From positions 1 through 6,617 of the forward strand of contig JACRCJ010000199.1 of assembly GCA_016219075.1 (NCBI GenBank): DNA of 6,617 nt, in the 5' to 3' direction. Shown here piece by piece: positions 1-4,854 of the stretch (positions within the stretch are counted from its first letter, which is position 1; each line of letters opens with the position of its first letter). The position numbers and the translations under genes are program-made. The DNA is from Deltaproteobacteria bacterium (GTDB taxonomy: Bacteria; Desulfobacterota; GWC2-55-46). The notes beneath the pieces are model-generated. The model was not told the origin of the DNA. It saw only the letters and a program-made list of their open reading frames with translations, and ran no database searches.

Positions 1-1
1 G

Positions 2-262
2 GCCCCGGAGTGGCTGTGGGACCGGGTCCCCCCGATACGCTTCAGAAAGAATGTCCCGGAGACATGGCTCAAGGTGACTATAACGGAGGGCAGAAACCGG
101 CAGGTCCGCCGGATGACCGCGGCCGTCGGACACCCTGCGTTGAGGCTCATCCGCTTAAGCGTCGGCCCGTTGGAGCTTTCGGGGCTCAATCCCGGCGAAT
201 GGAAGGAGGTTTTGGTCCCCGCCGAGTTGACCGGACGGGCGGAGGGCAAGAAGGCGAGATAG
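2..262 (+). CDS. rluE: 23S rRNA pseudouridine synthase, RluE-like (3' end only)
   Basis: This is the last 86 codons of a gene whose start lies before the window; reading from base 2 is open to the TAG at 260-262. The product would convert a specific uridine in 23S rRNA to pseudouridine in the cytoplasm. The visible part contains PPIRFRKNVPETWLKV, then EGRNRQVRRMTAAVG and LRLIR. These are C-terminal signature blocks of the RsuA/RluB/RluE/RluF family, and the PPIR...K block followed by RQVRRMTA resembles RluE most closely from memory. The catalytic Asp (GRLD motif) and any S4 domain would lie upstream and cannot be checked. The ATG at 74 is internal to the conserved block and is not the real start. 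The product ends in a short basic tail (GRAEGKKAR). No partner gene follows within 400 bp, so it probably ends its transcription unit. The family call is firm; the choice of RluE over a paralogue is less so. Confidence 0.85.
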   Translation, partial: APEWLWDRVPPIRFRKNVPETWLKVTITEGRNRQVRRMTAAVGHPALRLIRLSVGPLELSGLNPGEWKEVLVPAELTGRAEGKKAR

Positions 263-481
263 AAAGTCAGCACGGGGCCCAAAGGACCTCTCCGGTCCAA
301 GATATATGGTGAAAAGAACAGGGTGAGACTTGCTTCAATGAAACAGATCAATCCGGCCCTCTGCCAAAGAGCTTTTTACGCGTGGCCGGGCGTTTCTTGG
401 GGGTAGGGTTCTGGCCTTTCTGCCTCTCCGCCCCCGGCGCTTCATTCGCTTAACCGCTTCGCAAGCTTTCCTCCCCGCTCG

Positions 482-539
482 CGCCCAACGAGCGGTGTCC
501 AATTTTACAGGACTCAATCTGGCACAGACTCGTTGGGTG
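482..539. repeat. 11-bp inverted repeat with 36-nt spacer
   Basis: The arm cgcccaacgag (482-492) pairs with ctcgttgggtg (529-539) through 11 base pairs, one of them G-T. The 36-nt interior includes gtccaattttacaggactc. There is no T-run after the distal arm, so it is not a terminator. It could be the end of a decayed insertion sequence or a structured RNA segment; I cannot tell which. Confidence 0.4.
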
Positions 540-551
540 GACGATCGGCTT

Positions 552-660
552 TTAATTAGCCGTACGCCAGTACCCTCACCCTACGCCCCGCTGGTTTGTT
601 AAAGACAAGGCAAAAAAAGTGTTCTTAATCGGCCGTACGCCAGTACCCGTACGCCAGCAC
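552..660. repeat. Direct repeats built on cgtacgccag
   Basis: A 24-bp unit at 552-575 recurs at 625-648 with two mismatches, and both copies share the exact 17-mer gccgtacgccagtaccc. A third, shorter copy (cgtacgccagcac, 648-660) follows the second directly, so the 10-mer cgtacgccag occurs exactly at 561, 634 and 648. A degenerate form (cctacgcccc) lies at 580-589. Spacing is irregular (73 and 14 bp), so this is not a CRISPR array or a regular iteron set. Each full unit contains gtac-gcca-gtac, which could form a tiny hairpin. The function is unknown. Confidence 0.6.
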
Positions 661-706
661 GCTCGAAAAGCCCATAAAAACAGCCTCTTAACCTTTGATT
701 ACGCCA

Positions 707-743
707 CCATTAAATGAAAACGATAATCGTTTTCATTTAATGG
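707..743. promoter_or_regulatory. Perfect 37-bp palindrome with Fur-type operator
   Basis: The arm ccattaaatgaaaacgat (707-724) and its exact complement atcgttttcatttaatgg (726-743) flank a single central A at 725. The core gaaaacgataatcgttttc (716-734) matches 15 of 19 positions of the classical Fur box GATAATGATAATCATTATC. The palindrome lies 57 bp before the ATG of the 76-aa gene and covers the likely -35 element. A Fe(II)-loaded Fur dimer bound here would block transcription, so the gene should be on when iron is scarce. A related Fur-family regulator such as Zur or PerR is the main alternative. The palindrome extends well beyond the 19-bp core, enough for more than one dimer. Confidence 0.8.
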
Positions 744-759
744 GGTTTTGTGCTATACT
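730..759 (+). promoter_or_regulatory. Probable sigma-70-type promoter under the palindrome
   Basis: The -10 candidate tatact (754-759) matches TATAAT at 5 of 6 positions. At an 18-bp spacing the -35 candidate is ttttca (730-735), 4 of 6 to TTGACA and lying inside the palindrome. Transcription would start near 766, leaving a leader of about 35 nt before the ATG at 800. Overlap of the -35 with the operator is the usual geometry for repression. Confidence 0.55.
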
Positions 760-799
760 TATATCAGGGAAGAAGGGGTACGAAGAGGAGGTGTTAACG

Positions 800-1030
800 A
801 TGCTACCGACATGGACAGATCTTACGATAATGATATACATGGTGCCGCTTGTAATTTCGGCTCTTGCCGTAATGATCTTTGGCGCGGCCGACAACCTTGC
901 GTCTTATGCGGGTTTCCACTGTGACGAGTGCGGGGCCAAATTTGATGACGAATCCGCCCTTAACAGGCATATCAAAAAGACCAAGGAGGCAGAAGAGGTC
1001 AGGGTCCCCGAGTTCAAAGAGGTTGCCTAA
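800..1030 (+). CDS. Small membrane-anchored protein with incomplete C2H2 zinc finger, probably Fur-regulated
   Basis: This encodes a 76-aa protein of unknown function. I chose the ATG at 800 because a strong ribosome site (gaggaggt, 785-792) sits 7 nt upstream; the frame is open back to a TTG at 695, but that extension would translate through the operator palindrome. Residues about 7-29 (IMIYMVPLVISALAVMIFGA) form one membrane helix. Residues 41-57 follow C-x2-C-x3-F-x5-L-x2-H (C41, C44, F48, L54, H57), the classical C2H2 finger spacing including its core Phe and Leu. The fourth ligand is missing: Thr61 stands where the second His would be. H40, next to C41, might serve instead. The tail is charged (KKTKEAEEVRVPEFKEV). 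The few lysines and arginines lie after the helix, which favours a cytoplasmic C-terminus. With the Fur-type operator, a role in iron or metal homeostasis is plausible. It resembles FeoB-associated small Cys-bearing membrane proteins only in general design, and no feoA or feoB is in the window. Confidence 0.75.
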   Translation: MLPTWTDLTIMIYMVPLVISALAVMIFGAADNLASYAGFHCDECGAKFDDESALNRHIKKTKEAEEVRVPEFKEVA

Positions 1031-1038
1031 GAGAGAAT

Positions 1039-1068
1039 CGCGGGAAAGCGAAAAGTCGCTTTCCCGCG
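1039..1068 (+). terminator. Stable 13-bp hairpin after the small gene
   Basis: The arm cgcgggaaagcga (1039-1051) pairs perfectly with tcgctttcccgcg (1056-1068) around a 4-nt AAAG loop, starting 9 bp after the stop codon. No T-run follows (gctacgcg), so it is not a canonical intrinsic terminator. It may act as a 3'-end stabiliser or as part of a Rho-dependent end. Confidence 0.5.
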
Positions 1069-1080
1069 GCTACGCGTCAT

Positions 1081-1350
1081 GACTTCCGTTAGAAGAAATA
1101 GTGTGTACCGTGTCTCAGGGATGGATGCAGGATAAAGGATGGAGTACTGTAATGTGAACTCTCCCCGGGCTTAAAACCCCGGGGACTTCGGATATTAAAG
1201 TAAAGGGCGGTAGCCGTTCAGGGGCTTATCCCGCACACCTCCGGGATAAGACCCTGAACGGTAGCCGGAACGCTTTTTTGCCCTCCGTGGCGTCTGAGAG
1301 AAGGATTGCGCGTTGTCAGGATGCCGGGAGTTTTTACTGAAAGAAGAAAG
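1081..1350. other. Gene-free region carrying two strong hairpins
   Basis: No gene is visible on either strand. The 84-codon + frame starting at 1313 runs through the terminator and the end of the HDOD gene and is rejected. The stretch holds two strong hairpins, annotated next, and otherwise shows nothing recognisable. It separates the Fur-controlled gene from the converging HDOD gene. Confidence 0.5.
1162..1279 (+). ncRNA. Candidate structured RNA: two hairpins and a T-run
   Basis: Hairpin 1 pairs tccccggg (1162-1169) with cccgggga (1178-1185) over an 8-nt loop. Hairpin 2 pairs ccgttcaggg (1214-1223) with ccctgaacgg (1252-1261), has one G/A mismatch (1224/1251), then pairs cttatcccg (1225-1233) with cgggataag (1242-1250) around loop cacacctc: 19 pairs in all. 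It is flanked by a direct repeat ggtagccg (1209-1216 and 1260-1267), and six T's follow at 1274-1279. The T-run is 12 nt past the stem, so termination there would be atypical. Both hairpins also fold on the minus strand, so the strand is uncertain. The family is not recognised. Options are an independent small RNA, or a remnant of an IS200/IS605-type element, whose ends carry such palindromes. No promoter is clear. Confidence 0.3.
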
Positions 1351-1393
1351 AAAGGGACAGCGGAGTTACTTCTCCGCCGTCCCTTTTATTTTT
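1351..1393 (-). terminator. Intrinsic terminator for the HDOD/kinase unit, possibly bidirectional
   Basis: The arm aaagggac (1351-1358) pairs with gtcccttt (1379-1386) and, past one A/C mismatch, gcggag (1360-1365) pairs with ctccgc (1372-1377) around a 6-nt loop. Read on the minus strand the stem ends in ccctttctttctt, a U-rich tail, about 45 bp after the HDOD stop codon. Read on the + strand it is followed by ttttattttt, so it could also stop transcripts from the left. This is a convergent gene border, where bidirectional terminators are expected. Confidence 0.8.
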
Positions 1394-1430
1394 CAACTCC
1401 GCCCGGCGCGCTCTCACGGCGCTGACTTGC

Positions 1431-2297
1431 TCAGCTCGCGTAAAACTCCTTTATCATCTCGGCCATCTCCCAGAGTTTTTCCCTTATCTCATTTAAGCCG
1501 TCCGGGTCGAGGTAGACCGACTCCATTATGGCGGCCAGCCTCTTTTCAGCCGCCTCGTCAACTGTAGCGTCCTCTTTTCCTTTTAACGAGAGAATGTCCG
1601 CGAGATGGACTATCGAGGCTATGTCGCGGGCGGTCTTGCCGCCGTCGCACTTTTCCGGTTCGTGGTGGTGCTCTATGGCGAGCACGCATTCTTTGGGGAA
1701 CCTGTACTTATCGACGAACCACGCCCCCACCCTGGAATGGTCGGCGCCGAAGGCGGCGGCCTCTTTCTCCGAAAGCCCGTCCTCGCTCGCATCCACTGCG
1801 ACCCTCAGGTACTTCTCCCCGTGTATCTGGTAGAGTATCGCCCTGCCGAGGTCGTGGATGAGCCCGGCCAGAAACGCGTCCTCTTTTTTTACCAGGCCGG
1901 TCCTCTCGGCTATCAGGCCCGAGACGAGCGCGGACTCGAAAGAGTGCTGCCAGAGTTTCCTGAGGAACGCGAGGTCGCCGGAGGCGCACCTGAAGACAGA
2001 GACCGAGACCGCGAGGCTTCTGACCATATTGAACCCCAGGGTCGTCGCGGCGCCCGGTATGGATGAAATGTTTCTCCTGAAGCCGTAGAAGGCGGTGTTG
2101 GCTGTAGCCACTATCTTTGAAGAGAGCGCCTGGTCGTGCCGTATCACTTCGACGAGGTCGGAGACCGAGGCCCGTTCGTTGGCGACCACTTCGAGTACCT
2201 TTTTGAGTATAACCGGTATGGTGTATACCTTTAGTATAGACTCGACCGCAGCCCGCAGTTTCTCGCTCTCTCTTCCGTTAAGGCCGTCCGGCGTCAT
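1431..2297 (-). CDS. HDOD domain signalling protein
   Basis: This encodes a 288-aa cytoplasmic protein made almost entirely of an HDOD domain, a relative of the HD phosphohydrolases found in regulators of motility, biofilm and second-messenger signalling. The helical N-terminal part (about 20-110) includes YTIPVILKKVLEVV, LVEVIRHDQALSSKIVATAN and the conserved step ISSIPGAATTLGFNMVRS. The C-terminal part keeps H118 (WQHS), H148-D149 (LIHDLGR), H187 (DHSRVG), H210-H212 (EHHHEPE) and H231/D234 (HLAD). This is a nearly full HD-type ligand set, so catalysis cannot be dismissed, although most HDOD proteins have no shown activity. I chose the ATG at 2297 because agaggtga lies 5 nt upstream; a TTG at 2345 would add 16 residues but has no well-placed ribosome site. 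It lies 91 bp after the kinase gene on the same strand and is probably cotranscribed with it. No receiver or GGDEF domain is attached. Confidence 0.88.
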   Translation of the reverse strand: MTPDGLNGRESEKLRAAVESILKVYTIPVILKKVLEVVANERASVSDLVEVIRHDQALSSKIVATANTAFYGFRRNISSIPGAATTLGFNMVRSLAVSVSVFRCASGDLAFLRKLWQHSFESALVSGLIAERTGLVKKEDAFLAGLIHDLGRAILYQIHGEKYLRVAVDASEDGLSEKEAAAFGADHSRVGAWFVDKYRFPKECVLAIEHHHEPEKCDGGKTARDIASIVHLADILSLKGKEDATVDEAAEKRLAAIMESVYLDPDGLNEIREKLWEMAEMIKEFYAS

Positions 2298-2388
2298 TCG
2301 CGTCACCTCTTGTATTTCTCCCGTTTTTTTCTTGTCTCTCGTCAAGGACCGGCAAAGAAGACCTCCGGGCCTTGATAAGGGCGAAGGC

Positions 2389-4395
2389 TCAGCCCTTCAC
2401 CGCGCCTTTTTTCAAAGTTACTTCGCAGACCGCGTCGAGGAGCTCGCTGATCGCGAACGGCTTGGCGAGGTAGCGGCACCCGGTAAGCCTCAGGAACTCG
2501 GCCGTCTTCCCGCTCTCGATGTCGCCCGTCATGAATATCACGCGCCCGGCCAGGTGGGGCCTGGCATCGGCCATTTTCGTGAAGAATTCTATGCCGTCCA
2601 TCCCGGGCATCTTTATGTCGAGGAGTATGAAGTCGTAGTCCTTCTCCATAATCCTCTCAAAGGCTTCCGTGCTGACCCGCACCGGGTCCACGGAGGCGAC
2701 CCTGGGACGCACGGCCTCGCTTACTATGCGGAGCACCTCCTCGTCGTCGTCCACCATCAGTATCGACTTCTCACGGATGATCGAGTAGTCGTATTCGCGG
2801 CGTTTTCTGGCCCGCCTCTCGTCTATGACGGCCCCCTGGTGAGGGATCGACATCTGGAAGACCGTCCCCTTCCCCACGGAGCTCGTGACGGTGATCGAGC
2901 CTCCCATGCCCTCTATGATCTTGCGGCTCACGCTCAAGCCCAGGCCCGTGCCCTTGCCGACATCCTTCGTCGTAAAGAACGGGTCGAATATCCTGTCGAT
3001 TATCTTCTCGGGTATGCCCGGGCCGTCGTCCGAGACCTCGACTATCGCCTCTTTGCCGGGCGCCAGCCTTGAGCGGATCGTAACGGTGGAGCCTGTCCCT
3101 GATTCCTCCATGGCGTCGCGCGCGTTCTGCAGGAGGTTTATCATGACCTGCTGGAACATGTTCCTGTTTATCTTCACGATCATGGGTTTTGGAAAGAGAT
3201 CGAGCGCGGTTGAGACATTGACCATACGCAGCTGGTGCTTGAGTATCTCGAGGCTCTTCTCTATCACCGGGTTCAGGTCGGCGTTCTCAGTCTCGGTAGT
3301 CTGCTCCCTGGCGAATATCAGGAGGTCCTTGATGATGGTCTTGATGCGGAGCACCCCGTCCCTGACGCGCTTGAGCCTTCTGTGGCCGGACTCGTTCGTC
3401 TCGCCGTCAATGAGCTCGATATTGCAGAGTATCGCCTGCAGGGGGTTGTTTATCTCGTGCGCGACCCCGGCCGCCATCTCGCCGAGCGAGGCGAGCTTGC
3501 TCGACAGCATCATCCTTTTCTGCATCAGCCTCTCTTCGGTCACATCCTTGGCCACGATGATATAGCCGCCTTTCTCCAGAAGCGCACTTATGGAGAGCGT
3601 GAAGACCCGGTTTCGAGCGGTTTTTATCTCCTCGTGGCGCCCATTTTCCGGCAGAGCGGACTCCCTTATCCTTTTGACGCACCGCGTGAACTCGCAGTCG
3701 CAGCCGGCAAATACCCAGCGTTCGGCGCCCGCTTGCTCGAAGCCCGCTCCTTCGCAGTCGCAAAGGTCCCGGACCATCTCAAGGCCCTTCGGGTTTACGG
3801 CGTTACAGACGCCGTTCCCGTCGATTATATAGACGCCCTCCGACATGTTCATAAGGATGTCGGCGAGTTTTTTCTCCTCGGCGAACATGTGGGTCAAAAG
3901 CCCCTCAAGGACCGCATTTGCGTGCTCCGCCATCGCTTCGACGACCGGCGTATCCTCAAATGGGTCTTTCTCCGCGTAGGAGACTATGGTTATAACGCCG
4001 GCGGGGCTGCCCATGTATTTAAGTTCAAGATCCCGCCTGTGGACCTGGGCGCTCTTTCGGGCCCCGTCGTACCTGTCCATCAGGTACGAGAGCCCCATGG
4101 CCCTGAGACCCTCCTCTACGGAGCAGCGGCACGACCCCGTGACCTTCTTCGAGAACGCGGCCGTGAACTCATCGGTTTGCGCCTTGTCCATGCCGCCCTT
4201 TACATAGACCCTCCCCTCGAGGTGGTTCTCATGGCAGACAAAGTACGCCCCCGCGTCGAAGTCCACGGCGGTCTTGAGGATATTGAAAAAATGCGTCATC
4301 AGGGTCTGTATGTCGAATACAGCCGAGATGGCCCGGGCGAAGTTGTAGAGCACGGGCAGATGCGTCTCGTTAAGACCTTTTCCGTTAGTCGTCAT
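2389..4395 (-). CDS. Hybrid sensor histidine kinase (GAF-PAS-HisKA-HATPase-REC)
   Basis: This encodes a 668-aa soluble kinase with no membrane segment, so it should sense a cytoplasmic signal. Domains in order: GAF-like (about 13-168); PAS (about 174-288); HisKA with H313 in AAGVAHEINNPLQAIL; HATPase with N-box QNARDA (423-428), DDGPGIP (456-462), FFTTK (473-477) and GKGTGLGLS (480-488); and a receiver (about 543-661) with acidic D549-D551, phosphoacceptor D593 (LLDIKMPG), T623 and K645 (LAKPF). All catalytic residues are present, so autophosphorylation at H313 and intramolecular transfer to D593 are expected. The PAS is unusual: CDC at 212-214 and CDC...C at 232-239, with C197 nearby, suggest a redox or metal-bound sensor. 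The ATG at 4395 sits just before the GAF domain, but its ribosome site (ggaag, 12 nt away) is weak. The receiver ends the chain with no output domain, so a separate response regulator or phosphotransfer protein outside the window may be its partner. HDOD follows downstream; motA diverges upstream. Confidence 0.92.
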   Translation of the reverse strand: MTTNGKGLNETHLPVLYNFARAISAVFDIQTLMTHFFNILKTAVDFDAGAYFVCHENHLEGRVYVKGGMDKAQTDEFTAAFSKKVTGSCRCSVEEGLRAMGLSYLMDRYDGARKSAQVHRRDLELKYMGSPAGVITIVSYAEKDPFEDTPVVEAMAEHANAVLEGLLTHMFAEEKKLADILMNMSEGVYIIDGNGVCNAVNPKGLEMVRDLCDCEGAGFEQAGAERWVFAGCDCEFTRCVKRIRESALPENGRHEEIKTARNRVFTLSISALLEKGGYIIVAKDVTEERLMQKRMMLSSKLASLGEMAAGVAHEINNPLQAILCNIELIDGETNESGHRRLKRVRDGVLRIKTIIKDLLIFAREQTTETENADLNPVIEKSLEILKHQLRMVNVSTALDLFPKPMIVKINRNMFQQVMINLLQNARDAMEESGTGSTVTIRSRLAPGKEAIVEVSDDGPGIPEKIIDRIFDPFFTTKDVGKGTGLGLSVSRKIIEGMGGSITVTSSVGKGTVFQMSIPHQGAVIDERRARKRREYDYSIIREKSILMVDDDEEVLRIVSEAVRPRVASVDPVRVSTEAFERIMEKDYDFILLDIKMPGMDGIEFFTKMADARPHLAGRVIFMTGDIESGKTAEFLRLTGCRYLAKPFAISELLDAVCEVTLKKGAVKG

Positions 4396-4428
4396 AAGAT
4401 AATATTTCTTCCGGGGTGCCGGTAAATT

Positions 4429-4500
4429 TCACAGGATGATGGCTAAACCGGCCAGAAAGACCGCCTCTCCAATTAGACTCCAGACCTTTATTTCGTCCAT
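4429..4500 (-). CDS. Possible 23-aa leader ORF upstream of the kinase gene
   Basis: ATG at 4500 to TGA at 4429-4431 would encode MDEIKVWSLIGEAVFLAGLA plus IIL: a charged start followed by a hydrophobic stretch long enough to sit in a membrane. It ends 33 bp before the kinase ATG in the same orientation. The ribosome site is poor (gagaga directly before the ATG), so translation is doubtful. It could be a tiny membrane protein, a regulatory leader peptide or chance. An AT-rich stretch just upstream would suit a promoter, but none is clear. Confidence 0.25.
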   Translation of the reverse strand: MDEIKVWSLIGEAVFLAGLAIIL

Positions 4501-4613
4501 TCTCTCAAAAAATTAAACTTTTAAAACAATTTCTCCAAGACCCCTACTTTCGGACAGGTGCGGGCGTAGGGTGCAGGGATGAGAAAAATACCCTCCATCA
4601 GGCTGATTTCCCC

Positions 4614-4640
4614 TAAAGTTTTTCTTCAACGCACCGAAAA
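4614..4640 (+). promoter_or_regulatory. Sigma-28 (FliA) flagellar promoter for motAB
   Basis: The -35 element taaagttt (4614-4621) matches the sigma-28 consensus TAAAGTTT at all 8 positions. After exactly 11 bp the -10 element accgaaaa (4633-4640) matches GCCGATAA at 6 of 8. The orientation points to motA, the expected late-class flagellar target. Transcription would begin near 4647, leaving a leader of about 205 nt before the motA ATG, which is long. Confidence 0.75.
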
Positions 4641-4644
4641 AGAC

Positions 4645-4854
4645 TTATTGTTCCTCATTCATTGGCTCCGGATGCGGCAGAGCCTCCAATCCCGCGACTT
4701 TTGAGCCGTCTTCATTTGCAAGCGCTAATAAACCGCCCCGCCGCAATTCTTCGGGGTATTCGAAGGAAATATCGTTAGTCAGCCTACGCGGCAAGCCGCG
4801 CTTAATTAAACCCCGACAGGGGATTAAAATAGATACTGTAGGAAAAAAAACCAT
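4645..4854 (-). other. Doubtful 69-codon antisense frame in the motA leader
   Basis: A minus-strand frame from ATG 4854 to TAA 4645-4647 reads plausibly (for example RGLPRRLTNDISFEYPEEL and PHPEPMNEEQ), with codon choice less G/C-biased than the flanking genes. Its ATG overlaps the motA ATG on the opposite strand, no ribosome site is evident and I recognise no family. It may be a decayed fragment inserted between the sigma-28 promoter and motA, or chance. Confidence 0.15.
4806..4827 (+). promoter_or_regulatory. Small hairpin next to the motA ribosome site
   Basis: cccc-gaca-gggg (4811-4822) forms a 4-bp stem. Past an A/A mismatch, four more A-T pairs (4806-4809 with 4824-4827) lengthen it. 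It ends 13 nt before the motA Shine-Dalgarno (agga, 4840-4843, 9 nt from the ATG). It could modulate motA translation. It also resembles the palindromic part of CRISPR repeats that end in gggattgaaac, but only one copy exists here. Confidence 0.3.

Larger units (their letters stand above)
263..706. other. Gene-free region with repeats between rluE and the Fur-box unit
   Basis: I find no convincing gene here. A weak hairpin (ggacc/ggtcc, 284-298) lies shortly after the rluE stop and has no T-run. A 60-codon minus-strand reading frame at 335-517 is extremely Arg/Lys-rich, lacks a recognisable domain and is probably chance or a decayed fragment. The region holds an 11-bp inverted repeat (482-539) and a set of short direct repeats (552-660), listed separately. 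It looks like a place where repetitive or mobile sequence has accumulated. Confidence 0.5.
4396..4852. other. Divergent intergenic region between the kinase gene and motA
   Basis: This 457-bp gap serves two divergent units. From the kinase side it holds a possible 23-aa minus-strand ORF (4429-4500), an A/T-rich stretch (4505-4535) that could host the kinase promoter, and then gggcgtagggtg (4562-4573), the exact reverse complement of 577-588. A sigma-28 promoter (4614-4640) follows, then a roughly 200-bp stretch with several small hairpins before motA: ccccg/cgggg (4736-4756), cgcggc/gccgcg (4787-4800) and cccc-gaca-gggg (4811-4822). Confidence 0.6.

Noticed and set aside
335..517. 60-codon minus-strand frame
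   Set aside because: It is extremely Arg/Lys-rich, lacks a clear ribosome site and has no recognisable motif; kept only as a note in the intergenic entry.
520..536. Sigma-54-like site (tggcac...ttg)
   Set aside because: The distance between the GG and GC elements is wrong and the -12 GC is absent.
552..660. CRISPR array
   Set aside because: The repeats are short and unevenly spaced, and there are no cas genes.
695..799. Upstream TTG extension of the 76-aa gene
   Set aside because: It would translate through the operator palindrome and promoter, while a strong ribosome site precedes the ATG at 800.
1196..1220. Sigma-28-like promoter (taaagtaa ... gccgttca)
   Set aside because: The spacing is 9 bp instead of 11, and the -10 part lies in the arm of a hairpin; no gene follows on the + strand.
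1196..1283. Cyclic-di-GMP riboswitch, suggested by ggtagccgg and aaagggc
   Set aside because: The order and pairing of the conserved blocks do not fit, and no gene lies downstream on that strand.
1313..1567. 84-codon + frame
   Set aside because: It reads through the terminator hairpin and into the antisense of the HDOD gene.
3235..4425. 396-codon open frame on the + strand, and 325-codon frame at 2095-3072
   Set aside because: Both lie antisense to the kinase and HDOD genes, whose domains and motifs are complete. The frames are open because of the G/C-biased codons opposite.
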